Shown here one piece after another: positions 42,898 through 51,606 of a DNA stretch of 53,003 bases. Each line of letters begins with the position of its first letter. Position 1 is the first letter of the stretch. The position numbers were made by a program, and so were the translations under genes. A model generated the notes under the pieces. That model worked only from the letters and a program-made list of their open reading frames with translations, was not told the origin of the DNA and did no database searches. The DNA is from Planctomycetota bacterium (GTDB lineage Bacteria; Planctomycetota; Planctomycetia; Pirellulales; Pirellulaceae): contig VGZA01000041.1 in NCBI GenBank assembly GCA_016872775.1, positions 1-53,003 of the forward strand, read 5' to 3'.

Positions 42898-43944
42898 CTA
42901 TTCCGCCCAGTAGTCGAACACCAGAACTTTTTCGATGCGCGGGCGGACCAGTTTGACAAACTCGTCATGGGCCGGATGCGGCAGATATTCCGCCCGGCCC
43001 TTTTCGTCGCGGAACGTAACCACAAAGCCATGCGTAAAACCGTCCGCCAGATTCTCCACACTGTTATCCGTTCCCGACTCGAAGCTATGAATCGCATCGA
43101 TTCTGGAAGGCAGTGCCTTGAAGGCGGCGACTACTTCCTTGACCTGTTCGTCGGTGGCGTCGGCCTTGAATTTGAACAGGACCACATGGCGAAGCAACCG
43201 CTGACCGCCGGAAGTTGAACCGGAACCGGTCAATGCCTCCAACATCTGTTCCGCGACAAATTTGTTTCCGGCGGGATTCAAGTGCACTCCGTCGTTCGTC
43301 AACTGGTCCTTGGCGGCGTTGGCGGTATTGTGCTTCTTCAAGTGATTCAAGAATGCCCGCCGCAGGTCGATGAGCTGCGCGCCGGATTTCTGGGCCACTT
43401 GCCGGCTGATCTGGCAGTACTCTTCTAACATCTTGTCCGAAGAATTGGAACCGTCGTGCTTTTCGCCGATTACACTCGCCGTGCACAACGACACCGTCGC
43501 GCCGCTGGCCTGAATCGACTTGATGATCCGCTGCAAACCCTGCTCAAAGTCCTCCTTCGTGGTGCCCTTGCCAGACTGCCAATGCCAGACGTCGTTGATA
43601 CCGATGTAGATAACGACCCGCGTCGGCTTCTTCGACAAGACGTCCTTTTCCAGCCGCTTTTCCAGGTCGGGGACTCGATTGCCACTGATGCCGGCGCCAA
43701 GGATCTCGACCTTGAGGTCCGGCGTTTGGCTTGCGATCATCTCTCGCAAAAGGGTGACATAACCGCCCGGACTGGCACCCGCTTCGGTGATCGAATCGCC
43801 GAGAAACACAATCCGATCGCCCGACTTGAGGCCGTCGGCCCAAACGGATCGAGGTGCTGCCGTCGCATCGATGGCGCAGATTCCCGTGGCCAGGATCAGT
43901 TGGAAAATGGTCGAGTCGAGCAAAATGAATCCGCGTCGTGTCAT
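42898..43944 (-). CDS. Secreted SGNH/GDSL hydrolase fused to a Dabb (stress-responsive A/B barrel) domain
   Basis: About 348 residues from the ATG at 43944, preceded by GGAGGAGG; the frame is open to 44127. The N-terminus MTRRGFILLD then a hydrophobic stretch is a possible Tat or Sec signal. The SGNH part (about 42-235) has block I VFLGDSITEAG with Ser51, GISGNRVPD, IGINDVWHW, and the Asp/His pair in NDGVHLNPAGNKF. Residues about 245-345 form a Dabb domain: LRHVVLFKFKADATDEQVKE and THGFVVTFRDEKGRAEYLPH. Both parts are known separately in Planctomycetes; here one protein carries both. Substrate probably an ester on a sugar or phenolic compound, by inference. Confidence 0.85.
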   Translation of the reverse strand: MTRRGFILLDSTIFQLILATGICAIDATAAPRSVWADGLKSGDRIVFLGDSITEAGASPGGYVTLLREMIASQTPDLKVEILGAGISGNRVPDLEKRLEKDVLSKKPTRVVIYIGINDVWHWQSGKGTTKEDFEQGLQRIIKSIQASGATVSLCTASVIGEKHDGSNSSDKMLEEYCQISRQVAQKSGAQLIDLRRAFLNHLKKHNTANAAKDQLTNDGVHLNPAGNKFVAEQMLEALTGSGSTSGGQRLLRHVVLFKFKADATDEQVKEVVAAFKALPSRIDAIHSFESGTDNSVENLADGFTHGFVVTFRDEKGRAEYLPHPAHDEFVKLVRPRIEKVLVFDYWAE

Positions 43945-44123
43945 GGGTAAGCCTCCTCCGCCGGTTTTCGCCGGACTGATAAACGTTAGCTGCTTGGCAA
44001 GGCCAGTAAGGTAATCGCCAGGCAGCCGACACGGAAAGAGGTGGAGGGACCGAGCTGACCAGTTGCGATTGATCGACCCTGATGTTACTAGCCACAAAAG
44101 GTCGAATTTTTTCGAGGATCGCA

Positions 44124-44774
44124 TCAAAAATTGGATTTACACCAGACGTAGAGTCTTTTGGTCCGGCGGTCATACATTGCAAAGTAGTAATCGCCATCTG
44201 GGCCACGCGATAGTGCGGGAAAGCCGGGAGTGGCAAAAAAGAGTGATTGTTCATTTGGCGTCGGCCGCCAGTTGCGTGGGAACGCCCACCAGAAAGTCTG
44301 CGGCACACTGTCAGTGGGAATGGCGACCATTCCGCAATCCGCGATTACTCGATCAAGTTGATCCGATGTAAGAGTTAACCGCCAAACGTATTCGCGGTCG
44401 ATGAATTCGCCGTGCGCGTAAATCTTGACATCCGAGGTGTCTGCATCAGCGATTTGGACCATTTTCTTGAATTCGAGTGGATGCGAAGCAGCTGAGTGGA
44501 TCGGTCCAATTCCAAAAAACAGCCATCCGCCCATCACGACCCCGACAGCGCAAAATGACAAAACCGATATTATGATGCCGGTTCCGGTCGTCCACGGCCT
44601 TCCACGGCGGCGACCGCGAATTATGAGCAGCACGCCAAAAAACAGCGAGACTAAGGACGCCCCAAGCAGGCCGTAAATCGAGAATCCACTAAGAACGCAG
44701 CTCACGGCAGCAATCGAAATCAGTAGTTCGCTGATCGAGAATCGGACGGCCCGAGGGGGTGCTGGGATCGACAT
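44124..44774 (-). CDS. Membrane protein of unknown function
   Basis: 216 residues from the ATG at 44774. A GTG at 44810 is an alternative: it overlaps the preceding stop (TAGTG) and would add 12 residues. Three hydrophobic helices lie between about 15 and 95 (ISELLISIAAVSCVLSGFSI, SLVSLFFGVLLII, IIISVLSFCAVGVVMGGWLF). The C-terminal 120 residues are soluble, with DREYVWRLTLTSDQLDRVI and DGDYYFAMYDRRTKRLYVW. The N-terminal FSISELLISI resembles many planctomycetal paralogs of no known function. No ribosome site is convincing. Confidence 0.65.
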   Translation of the reverse strand: MSIPAPPRAVRFSISELLISIAAVSCVLSGFSIYGLLGASLVSLFFGVLLIIRGRRRGRPWTTGTGIIISVLSFCAVGVVMGGWLFFGIGPIHSAASHPLEFKKMVQIADADTSDVKIYAHGEFIDREYVWRLTLTSDQLDRVIADCGMVAIPTDSVPQTFWWAFPRNWRPTPNEQSLFFATPGFPALSRGPDGDYYFAMYDRRTKRLYVWCKSNF

Positions 44775-44809
44775 GTTAATGCCTGTTTGGGGTAACGTGA
44801 CCCAATCCA

Positions 44810-45877
44810 CTAATCGGCCCGCTGCAACTGCTGCACGATGGCGTCACCCATGGCGTCGGTGGCGAGCAATCCGCCGAGATCGCGGGTTCGTGCGCCGTTG
44901 ACCAGCGCGCGTTCGACGGCGGAACGGACTTGCGCCGCGGCGGCGTCCAGGCCAAGGTGGTCGAGCATCATCGCGGCGCTGAGAATCGCCGCGACCGGGT
45001 TGGCGATGTGCTGACCGGCAATATCGGGCGCGGAGCCGTGTACCGGTTCGAACATCGACGGAAAAGTCCGTTCCGGATTGACGTTGCAACTGGGAGCCAA
45101 CCCCAGGCCGCCGCCGAGGATCCCGCCCAGATCCGTCAGCAGGTCGCCGAACAGGTTGGAAGCGACCACGACATCGAACTGCTGCGGCGAGCGGACGAAA
45201 TTCATGATCAGCGCGTCGCAATGCTGCCGCTCCACACGGACATCGGCATACTCCGGCGCCAGCCGTTCCAACGTTTCGTCCCAGAGCAGATAGGCGTAAC
45301 GCTGCGCGTTCGACTTGGTGGCCATCGTCAATTTGCGGCGGCGGCGCCGAGCCCTATCCAAGCCGTACCGCAGGATCCGCTCGACGCCGCGGCGCGTGTG
45401 GACCGCGGTTTGCACGGCGAATTCGTCGGGTGTACCGCGGCGGAAGAAGCCACCGTTGTCGACATACTCGCCCTCGGTGTTTTCGCGGATCACCAGCATA
45501 TCAATGTCGGACGGTCCCCGATCGGCCAGCAGACTGCGGACACCGGGGTAGAGTCGCGCTGGGCGAACGCAGGCGTATTGGTCAAACGCCTGACGTATCC
45601 GCACCAGCGGCTCCAGCGTGAGATGGTCGGGCAGCGTTGCGGGCCAGCCGACGGCGCCGAGCAGGATGGCGTCGAATCCGCGCAGCCGATCGAGAAAATC
45701 GGACGGCACCACGCTGCCGTTCGCATGAAAATGACGCAACCCCCAATCGAATTCGGTCATCCGAAAGCGGAATTCACCGCGGAGCCGTTCGACTTCGCGC
45801 AGCACGCGCACCGCCTGTTCCGTGACTTCCGGTCCAATTCCATCGCCCGGATAAACGGCAATCGCAAATTCACGCAT
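44810..45877 (-). CDS. Isocitrate/isopropylmalate dehydrogenase family, tartrate dehydrogenase-like
   Basis: 355 residues from the ATG at 45877, whose TGATG overlaps the preceding gene's stop, with AAGGA nine bases upstream. NAD-dependent decarboxylating dehydrogenase fold: YPGDGIGPEVTEQAVRVL, VIRENTEGEYVDNGG, MATKSNAQRYAYLLWDE, FDVVVASNLFGDLLTDLGG and FEPVHGSAPDIAGQHIANP. The DWGLRHFHANG and DQYACVRPARLYPGVRS segments resemble tartrate dehydrogenase/decarboxylase more than LeuB. There are no leuC/leuD genes beside it, which supports a catabolic role. It could still act on 3-isopropylmalate or a related 2-hydroxy acid. Confidence 0.8.
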   Translation of the reverse strand: MREFAIAVYPGDGIGPEVTEQAVRVLREVERLRGEFRFRMTEFDWGLRHFHANGSVVPSDFLDRLRGFDAILLGAVGWPATLPDHLTLEPLVRIRQAFDQYACVRPARLYPGVRSLLADRGPSDIDMLVIRENTEGEYVDNGGFFRRGTPDEFAVQTAVHTRRGVERILRYGLDRARRRRRKLTMATKSNAQRYAYLLWDETLERLAPEYADVRVERQHCDALIMNFVRSPQQFDVVVASNLFGDLLTDLGGILGGGLGLAPSCNVNPERTFPSMFEPVHGSAPDIAGQHIANPVAAILSAAMMLDHLGLDAAAAQVRSAVERALVNGARTRDLGGLLATDAMGDAIVQQLQRAD

Positions 45878-46431
45878 CACGTTGGATCCTTGTCATTCTC
45901 GATGTCAGGCCGCGGAGGGGGTGTGGAGGTACCGTCGGCGCCATCCCGGTCTCCCAAGCCGCCCGCATGCTTCCTCTCGCCATCCCGATCCTGCTGCACT
46001 GCTCCACCATCCTCCGCGGGGGCCGTGCCGCCGCCGCGTGCCCTGCGTCGATCGATTTCGCGCCGCAATAGTGCCTGGGTCGCCGCCTGCTCGGCGACCT
46101 GGCGCCGGCGGGCCCGCTGGAAGTGGGCCAGCGAACTCACCATGTCCGCAATCCCCAGCAACAGGATCCAGAGCACGGCCAGAATCAATCCCGTGACATA
46201 ATACGTCGCCACGACGGCGCTGCTGATCCAGGGCTGCAGGCTGATCGCCGCGCCGACAAAGCCGATCAAGGCGCTGGTCTGAGTGCGGCGACGGTACTGT
46301 CTTCGAGCAAACTCTTTGTCGCGAGCGCCAGGGCTCGACACGCGCGCCTGATCCCAGACGTGCTTGTGATGCCAGACAAGGATCGCCGACAGCACCAGTA
46401 ACAGAAAACCAAAGGCGATCGACGCACCCAT
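45877..46431 (-). CDS. Small membrane protein of unknown function
   Basis: 184 residues. Three hydrophobic segments are visible: residues 3-20 (ASIAFGFLLLVLSAILVW), about 52-75 and about 77-97 (VVATYYVTGLILAVLWILLL). The last 60 residues are charged and disordered (RRARGGGTAPAEDGGAVQQD). Its stop overlaps the start of the dehydrogenase gene (TGATG) and its start lies 1 bp after the peptidase stop, so it is in the same operon. No family is recognised. Confidence 0.75.
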   Translation of the reverse strand: MGASIAFGFLLLVLSAILVWHHKHVWDQARVSSPGARDKEFARRQYRRRTQTSALIGFVGAAISLQPWISSAVVATYYVTGLILAVLWILLLGIADMVSSLAHFQRARRRQVAEQAATQALLRREIDRRRARGGGTAPAEDGGAVQQDRDGERKHAGGLGDRDGADGTSTPPPRPDIENDKDPT

Positions 46432-46432
46432 A

Positions 46433-47434
46433 TCATTGCACCCGACGGACCCACTCCAGCATCACCCAACCGACTTTCGCCAGCGAGAGGGCGGAACACT
46501 TGTCGGGCAGATCGGCCTCCGTATGCCAGTACGATGCCGCGCCGGAACGGGGATAATCAAAGTCAATGATATCGCAGGTGGGTATCTTGGCGATGTCGTG
46601 CAGGGCAAGATGATCGTCACGAACCTCGTGCCCGGTGCGATGGATGAACTCGTGCACGCCAAGTTCCCGCGCCAGCTTCCAGATCTGATCGACGAGCGGC
46701 CGCGTGTCACTCCATCGCAAACTGTTCTGCTCCTGCAGAATCTGCAACTGCGAGTCGCCTATCATATCGAGCACGACTCCCCAGCGATACCGGTAGGGTG
46801 GCGGTTCGACGACATAGGTGCTCGCGAAATGCTCCGAGCCGAGAAAGTACTGGTCTCGGTCGTTGAACACGAATTCCTCGCCGTCGACCAGCAGGAAATC
46901 GACGCCGAGTTTCGTTTTGGACGACGGAATGTGGTGTCCAAGTTCCAACAACACGGAGACGCCGCTGGCGCCGTCATTCGCGCCCACGAATCGGCCCTTG
47001 GGCCTGCGGCGGTCGCGATCGGGAAAGGGACGCGTATCGTAGTGCGCGACCAGCAGGACGCGTTCCTTGCTCTGCGGGTGCCATTGCACCAGCATGTTCG
47101 CCATGTTCACCGCGGAGCCGTCCAACGGATGGCGCGCGACAAAATGCTGCAGGCTGACCTGCCCACCCAGTTCCCGGAATTTCTTTTCCAGATACTCCTG
47201 CTGCCGCTTCATCCCCTCCGAGCCCGAGGGGCGCGGCCCGATGTCGCAGATCTCGCGCAGGTAACGGTGCGTTCGTTCGCCATTGACCAGAATATCCTCC
47301 AGCTTCAACTCTTTACCGCGTCCGCGCTGCGCCGTCGCGCCCTGACCGGACAGGTACGCCGCACAACTTGCCGCCACGATTACGGTCGATCCGGTCAGCG
47401 CAAACAGGACCATTTTTTTGGTGGCGCGAACCAT
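46433..47434 (-). CDS. M28 peptidase / glutaminyl cyclase-like protein
   Basis: 333 residues. The N-terminus (about 8-28) is a membrane anchor or signal with a possible lipobox (VAASC, Cys24). The M28 zinc fold is clear: VAHYDTRPFPD (His131, Asp133), GANDGASG (bridging Asp154), the catalytic Glu pair VDGEEFVF (186-187), and late ligands in EVRDDHLALHD and SYWHTEADLPDKC. The single-zinc-like pattern and the DTRPF motif are typical of glutaminyl-peptide cyclotransferases; aminopeptidase activity is the alternative. It is the first gene of an operon with a small membrane protein and the tartrate dehydrogenase-like enzyme. Confidence 0.88.
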   Translation of the reverse strand: MVRATKKMVLFALTGSTVIVAASCAAYLSGQGATAQRGRGKELKLEDILVNGERTHRYLREICDIGPRPSGSEGMKRQQEYLEKKFRELGGQVSLQHFVARHPLDGSAVNMANMLVQWHPQSKERVLLVAHYDTRPFPDRDRRRPKGRFVGANDGASGVSVLLELGHHIPSSKTKLGVDFLLVDGEEFVFNDRDQYFLGSEHFASTYVVEPPPYRYRWGVVLDMIGDSQLQILQEQNSLRWSDTRPLVDQIWKLARELGVHEFIHRTGHEVRDDHLALHDIAKIPTCDIIDFDYPRSGAASYWHTEADLPDKCSALSLAKVGWVMLEWVRRVQ

Positions 47435-47532
47435 CCTCTACCCTTAACAAGAGATGAAGCATGCCCGACGCATTCTACGCCAGAGCCGTCAAAGCTCCTA
47501 GAGCTATGTCGACTCTTCGACTTGGGGTACGA

Positions 47533-47547
47533 CGGACTTTCAGTCCG
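47533..47547. repeat. Short palindromic hairpin at the end of the dehydrogenase gene
   Basis: CGGACT-ttc-AGTCCG forms a 6-bp stem with a 3-base loop, and the dehydrogenase's TGA (47540-47542) lies in the loop. AGCTC-cta-GAGCT (47493-47505) is a second small palindrome nearby. Possible terminator or repeat element; only two short palindromes are present here. Confidence 0.35.
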
Positions 47548-48637
47548 CCGCAACACGCGGCGCATACTCGATCACGGTCTTGATCCCCTGGGGTTCGCGG
47601 TGGGAATAGTCCCAGAGCGAATCCTGGGGCGCCACGCGGCGCGTGATGATCCTGCGGAGATCCTCGGGCCGGCGATCGATCCAATATTCGAGATGCCGCA
47701 GCGCATCGAGAAAATCGCGCGGCGCGGAATTGACGGTTCCCAGGTGCAGATGGTTGCGAATGATCCCGTCCCGCATCATCCGTTCGACATTGTGCGTCTT
47801 CGACTTCGGCACGCGCGTACTGCCCAGCCAGACCATCACGCCACGCGGTGCCAGTGATCGGGCGGCGGCGAGCATGACTTCGTCGCTGCCAGTGCATTCC
47901 AGCACCAGATCGAACGGTCCCTCGACGGGTGGCGCGTCGCTCGTCGCGGGAAACTGAACGTATTCGAGATCGAACCGCGTGGCCAAGCGCGCCCGGAACG
48001 TATCGGCAGCATCCCGGCCTTGCATCGTCACGGGCCAGCCGCGGGCTCGAGCGGCAAGCACGGCGGCGAATCCGATCGGCCCCATACCGGTTATCAGCAC
48101 ACGCGGCGGATCGTCGGTCCAGATGCCCGGCGCAAGCCGGGCTCGTTGAACCGTGCAGGCTTCGTTGATCGCCTTTTCGGCCACCGCCAGCGGCTCGGCC
48201 AGAACAGCAACATCGGCGATCCGATCGGTGACCCGGAACAGGTGCTCGGGGCGATCGATCCACAACGGCAGTGAAAAACCATGTTCGTGGTATATACCTC
48301 GCTCGACGAACTCGCCTAACGCCAGCATATCGACACGATAGGGTTGCGAGCCCAATGCGCGGCGAACCGCCGGCACCACCAGATCTCCGGGGCGGAACTC
48401 CGAAACCTCCGGCCCCACCTGCTCGACACGCGCCAGGCACTCGTGGCCCAACACAAGATACGGCGCGTCGGGCGGCAGCGCCGGCTGCAGCGACTGCAGA
48501 ATTTCCCGGTCGGTGCCGCAAACGCCGAGCTCCAGCGTCCGGCAGAGCAATTCTCCAGCTTCGGGCAGCGGCGGCATCGGCGGTTCGATGAACTCAGGCA
48601 CCGAGCTGCCGCGACGAGCGATGATGGCGGGCAACAT
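47540..48637 (-). CDS. Glucose 1-dehydrogenase-type MDR oxidoreductase lacking the structural zinc cysteines
   Basis: 365 residues. The catalytic zinc residues are present: Cys40 in LGVCGTDREI, His65 and Glu66 in LGHECLARVE. The NAD(P) Rossmann loop is VLITGMGPIGFAAVLAARARG. The C-terminal EYWIDRRPEDLRRIITRRV matches glucose dehydrogenase families. The structural-zinc lobe, normally with four cysteines after VVPxVRR, here reads RRALGSQPYRVDMLALGEFV and has none. This should be a sugar or alcohol dehydrogenase with a relaxed structural lobe. Substrate assignment is from family resemblance only. Confidence 0.8.
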   Translation of the reverse strand: MLPAIIARRGSSVPEFIEPPMPPLPEAGELLCRTLELGVCGTDREILQSLQPALPPDAPYLVLGHECLARVEQVGPEVSEFRPGDLVVPAVRRALGSQPYRVDMLALGEFVERGIYHEHGFSLPLWIDRPEHLFRVTDRIADVAVLAEPLAVAEKAINEACTVQRARLAPGIWTDDPPRVLITGMGPIGFAAVLAARARGWPVTMQGRDAADTFRARLATRFDLEYVQFPATSDAPPVEGPFDLVLECTGSDEVMLAAARSLAPRGVMVWLGSTRVPKSKTHNVERMMRDGIIRNHLHLGTVNSAPRDFLDALRHLEYWIDRRPEDLRRIITRRVAPQDSLWDYSHREPQGIKTVIEYAPRVAAD

Positions 48638-48751
48638 GGATTGGAAACTCCAAGGCGGATTTCGATCGGCCCGACGGCGGTCCGACTCGGGACCATCGCG
48701 GTGCGCTGCGGGGGCGGACTGTCGCGCGGTTGGAATGCGGCATGATACGGA

Positions 48752-51418
48752 TCAGGGCGCCGGCGGCGATTCAAATCGTTGCAGCTGGGCCTGGTAAAAC
48801 TTGTTGCGCGGGTCAAGTTCCAGGGACTTTCGCGAAGCGGCGATCGCCGCCTCGCGCTGCCCGCGGCGGAATTGTACTTCCGCCAGCGTGTCGTGGTGGC
48901 CGGCGTTGCGCGGCGCCAATTCAATGGCCCGCATCGCGTGCGACAGCGCTTCGTCCAGATTCTCGCCCGATCGCGCGCCGAGCCAGGCCAGGTTATTATG
49001 GTGCAGCGAACTGTCGGGGAAGTCGCGGCAGAGCTGAGCGAGCAGTTCCCACTGCCGCTGAAACAGTGCTTCCGCGAGCGGGCGCTGATTGGCGCGCTGC
49101 AGGTTGGGCAACAACTCTTCCGCGAGGCGAATGTCGGCCGGCAGGTATTTCGCATGCAGTTCGGCTTCACGACGCGCTTGTTCAAAGTCGCCGTTTTCGA
49201 CCGCGACCATCGCGCGCAACCGGTGGATCTGCGCCGGCATCTGCAGATATCCGTCAACCTCGCGAAAATTCCAGCTGATGCGCAGAATGCTGAGCATCAT
49301 CTGATCCCATAGTTCGGCGGCCCGCGCCTTGTCGGTGGCCATCAGCAAGTCTCCACACTGTTTCGCGGAATCGAATTTCGCCCATTCGTCAAACGGCGCG
49401 GTTCGATGCACAAACAGGAACAGCTGCCTGGCTTCCTCGACATGCTGCCGTCGGGCCAACAGCGTGGCCATCTCCAGTCGAGCCTGATGGGTCTGGCAGA
49501 TCTGCTGGGCGCGCTCGCGAAATTGAGCTCCGTCGGTTTTGCGGCTGGTCTTTTCCAGGGCCACGCCGGCAAGGTAAAGCAGTCCCGGCTTTTCGGTGTT
49601 AAGATCCCAGGCTGTCTGGTAATACTGCGCAGCCCGCTCCCAGTCGGAGTCTTCCGCCGCCAGGTCGGCAAACCGCAGCGCTGCCTCAGAATGACCCGAC
49701 GCCAGATTTTCGAGCATCTCCCGCCCCAGTTTTGCCAGGTCGTGTCCGCGATCGCTTCGCGCCAGACAACTGTCGGCGAGCGCGAGCAGTTTTTCGTTTT
49801 GTTCATTGGCGTCCAATTGACCGATGCGCAGCCGCGCCGCGGTCACCAGTTCGAGAAATCGGGCGTCGCTCTCCTGGCCAGGTGTTCGCGTCAATACCTG
49901 CTGCACGCGCTGCAGCGTGCTGGTGCGCGGCGCTTCGGGATCGAGGACGGAAAAATACCACCACCAGAATTCGGCTTCCGCCGCCCGCGCCGGGCCAACC
50001 ATCGCCCCGACAACCGGCGCTCGATCGGATTGCAACGGTGTCCGCGCCGCATGTTCAAACGCCGATTCCAACCAGCCCATCCGGTACTCCGTGGTGGCGA
50101 TCAGCGACCAGAGCGCATCCTGCCGCATCGCTTCGGCCCGTTCCACCATCGCCGCGATCACGCGCTCAGCGTCCTGCTTGCGGCCCAGATTGGCCAGCAC
50201 GCGGGCAATATTGCCCGCGAATCGGAACCGAGCCGCAAGCTGAACTTCCTCGTTGCCGCTCGGCTGCGGCGCCAACGGCAGCTCGTTCAACCAGCGCTCC
50301 GGCAACGCTTCACCCGGTTTCAGTCCGGCGATCGCCAGCGCGTCGAGATACTTCTGTTGCAGGACGAGCAGTTCAAAACAGCCGGGTGGATTCGATTTCC
50401 GCATCGCGGCGATGCCGCCTTCCACATCGCCGGCGAGGAAAAATGGTTCCATGCAGTACCATGCAAATGGCGGGGCCTGCGCAGCCAGACCGTTGAGTTC
50501 CTCCAGTGTCCCCCGCGCCCGCTCGAGATTCCCGACGCGCTGTTGCAAGACCGCCTGAAATCCCAGCAGCTCGATCTTCCGCTGCTGATCCGACTGCGGG
50601 TTGCCACTCGCGCGCACCGGCAATTGGCGGACGCGGTCGAACAAATCAGCCGCCCGGACAAAGTCGCCGGCCTCCATCGCCAGGCTCCAGTTGAAAATCG
50701 GATCGTCGGATTTCAATCCGATCACCAGCGCTTCGCCGATTTTTCCCCGCGCGCGCAGCAACATGGCCGCTACCCGCGCCGTATTGGGATTCGCATCGGT
50801 CTCCAGCTGCTGGCGCATCTTCTCCAGCCGCTGGTCGAGCCGACCGTTCAGCGATAATTGTGTCACGTAAACCGACAGCAGCCACTCCGCCGCCGGTTCG
50901 ATCGTCAACATCCGTTCGGCCTGCTCGTCGAAACTGCGGCTGACGAGCATCTGGATCGTATCCTGCCGGACCTTGGCATCGCCTCCGCGAAAGTTCTCGA
51001 TCGCTTTCAGAATCTCCGTGGGCGTATCGGCAAAGACGCCGTAGCGGAATTTCTCGAGGATTGCCCGGGCCCGGAAACGCGTTTCGGCGTCGGTGCTGGT
51101 CGCTGCGATACGCAGCGCCTCTTCCGTGGCCGGGCCGGCCTCCCATAACCACTGGGATGCCGCTTCGCGCAACGCCAGTTTGGCGTCGCCCAATTCCCGG
51201 ATCGCTCGCTGAATCGCCGCCGGATCGGGATCCTGTTTACCGACCCGCTCGGCCGGAACTTCCGCCGGTGCCGCGGGAGCAGCGGCAATGGCGCGGGGAC
51301 CCGCGGCGGGCGCCGATTGCGGCGGATCCGCGGCCAGCAATGCCGAGTGAAGCAACCACGCGATGGCCGCCCAGCGCCAGCCGACGATGCAACGACGATT
51401 CGCAACCGAGCCCAACAT
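48752..51418 (-). CDS. Secreted HEAT/TPR repeat protein
   Basis: 888 residues with a signal peptide (about 10-29, WRWAAIAWLLHSALLAAD). An Ala/Pro-rich linker is followed by HEAT-like helices (ETRFRARAILEKFRYGVF) and then many TPR-like units through the C-terminus, ending with NLDEALSHAMRAIELAPRNA and REAAIAASRKSLELDPRNKF. There is no catalytic motif. Such long helical repeats in Planctomycetes are thought to be periplasmic or surface scaffolds. It lies 114 bp upstream of the dehydrogenase gene on the same strand; no partner is obvious. Confidence 0.8.
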   Translation of the reverse strand: MLGSVANRRCIVGWRWAAIAWLLHSALLAADPPQSAPAAGPRAIAAAPAAPAEVPAERVGKQDPDPAAIQRAIRELGDAKLALREAASQWLWEAGPATEEALRIAATSTDAETRFRARAILEKFRYGVFADTPTEILKAIENFRGGDAKVRQDTIQMLVSRSFDEQAERMLTIEPAAEWLLSVYVTQLSLNGRLDQRLEKMRQQLETDANPNTARVAAMLLRARGKIGEALVIGLKSDDPIFNWSLAMEAGDFVRAADLFDRVRQLPVRASGNPQSDQQRKIELLGFQAVLQQRVGNLERARGTLEELNGLAAQAPPFAWYCMEPFFLAGDVEGGIAAMRKSNPPGCFELLVLQQKYLDALAIAGLKPGEALPERWLNELPLAPQPSGNEEVQLAARFRFAGNIARVLANLGRKQDAERVIAAMVERAEAMRQDALWSLIATTEYRMGWLESAFEHAARTPLQSDRAPVVGAMVGPARAAEAEFWWWYFSVLDPEAPRTSTLQRVQQVLTRTPGQESDARFLELVTAARLRIGQLDANEQNEKLLALADSCLARSDRGHDLAKLGREMLENLASGHSEAALRFADLAAEDSDWERAAQYYQTAWDLNTEKPGLLYLAGVALEKTSRKTDGAQFRERAQQICQTHQARLEMATLLARRQHVEEARQLFLFVHRTAPFDEWAKFDSAKQCGDLLMATDKARAAELWDQMMLSILRISWNFREVDGYLQMPAQIHRLRAMVAVENGDFEQARREAELHAKYLPADIRLAEELLPNLQRANQRPLAEALFQRQWELLAQLCRDFPDSSLHHNNLAWLGARSGENLDEALSHAMRAIELAPRNAGHHDTLAEVQFRRGQREAAIAASRKSLELDPRNKFYQAQLQRFESPPAP

Positions 51419-51606
51419 ATTCGCGGCCCTTTCTCACCAGTGCCCGTCGGCGTCGTGATCGACGCCCCTACCAATGTACCGTCATACCGCCCCGATTCGT
51501 AGGCCAGTTGATCGTAATCGACAACAAGGCAATGATCCGACACAATACCAACAGAAATTGGTCGAGAACAGAAATTGACGCAAAACAGAAACCTGCCGGG
51601 GTTGCC

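Noticed and set aside
44775-44810. GTG start at 44810 for the small membrane protein
   Set aside because: It overlaps the preceding stop, but no ribosome site is visible and the ATG at 44774 fits paralogs better; kept only as an alternative.
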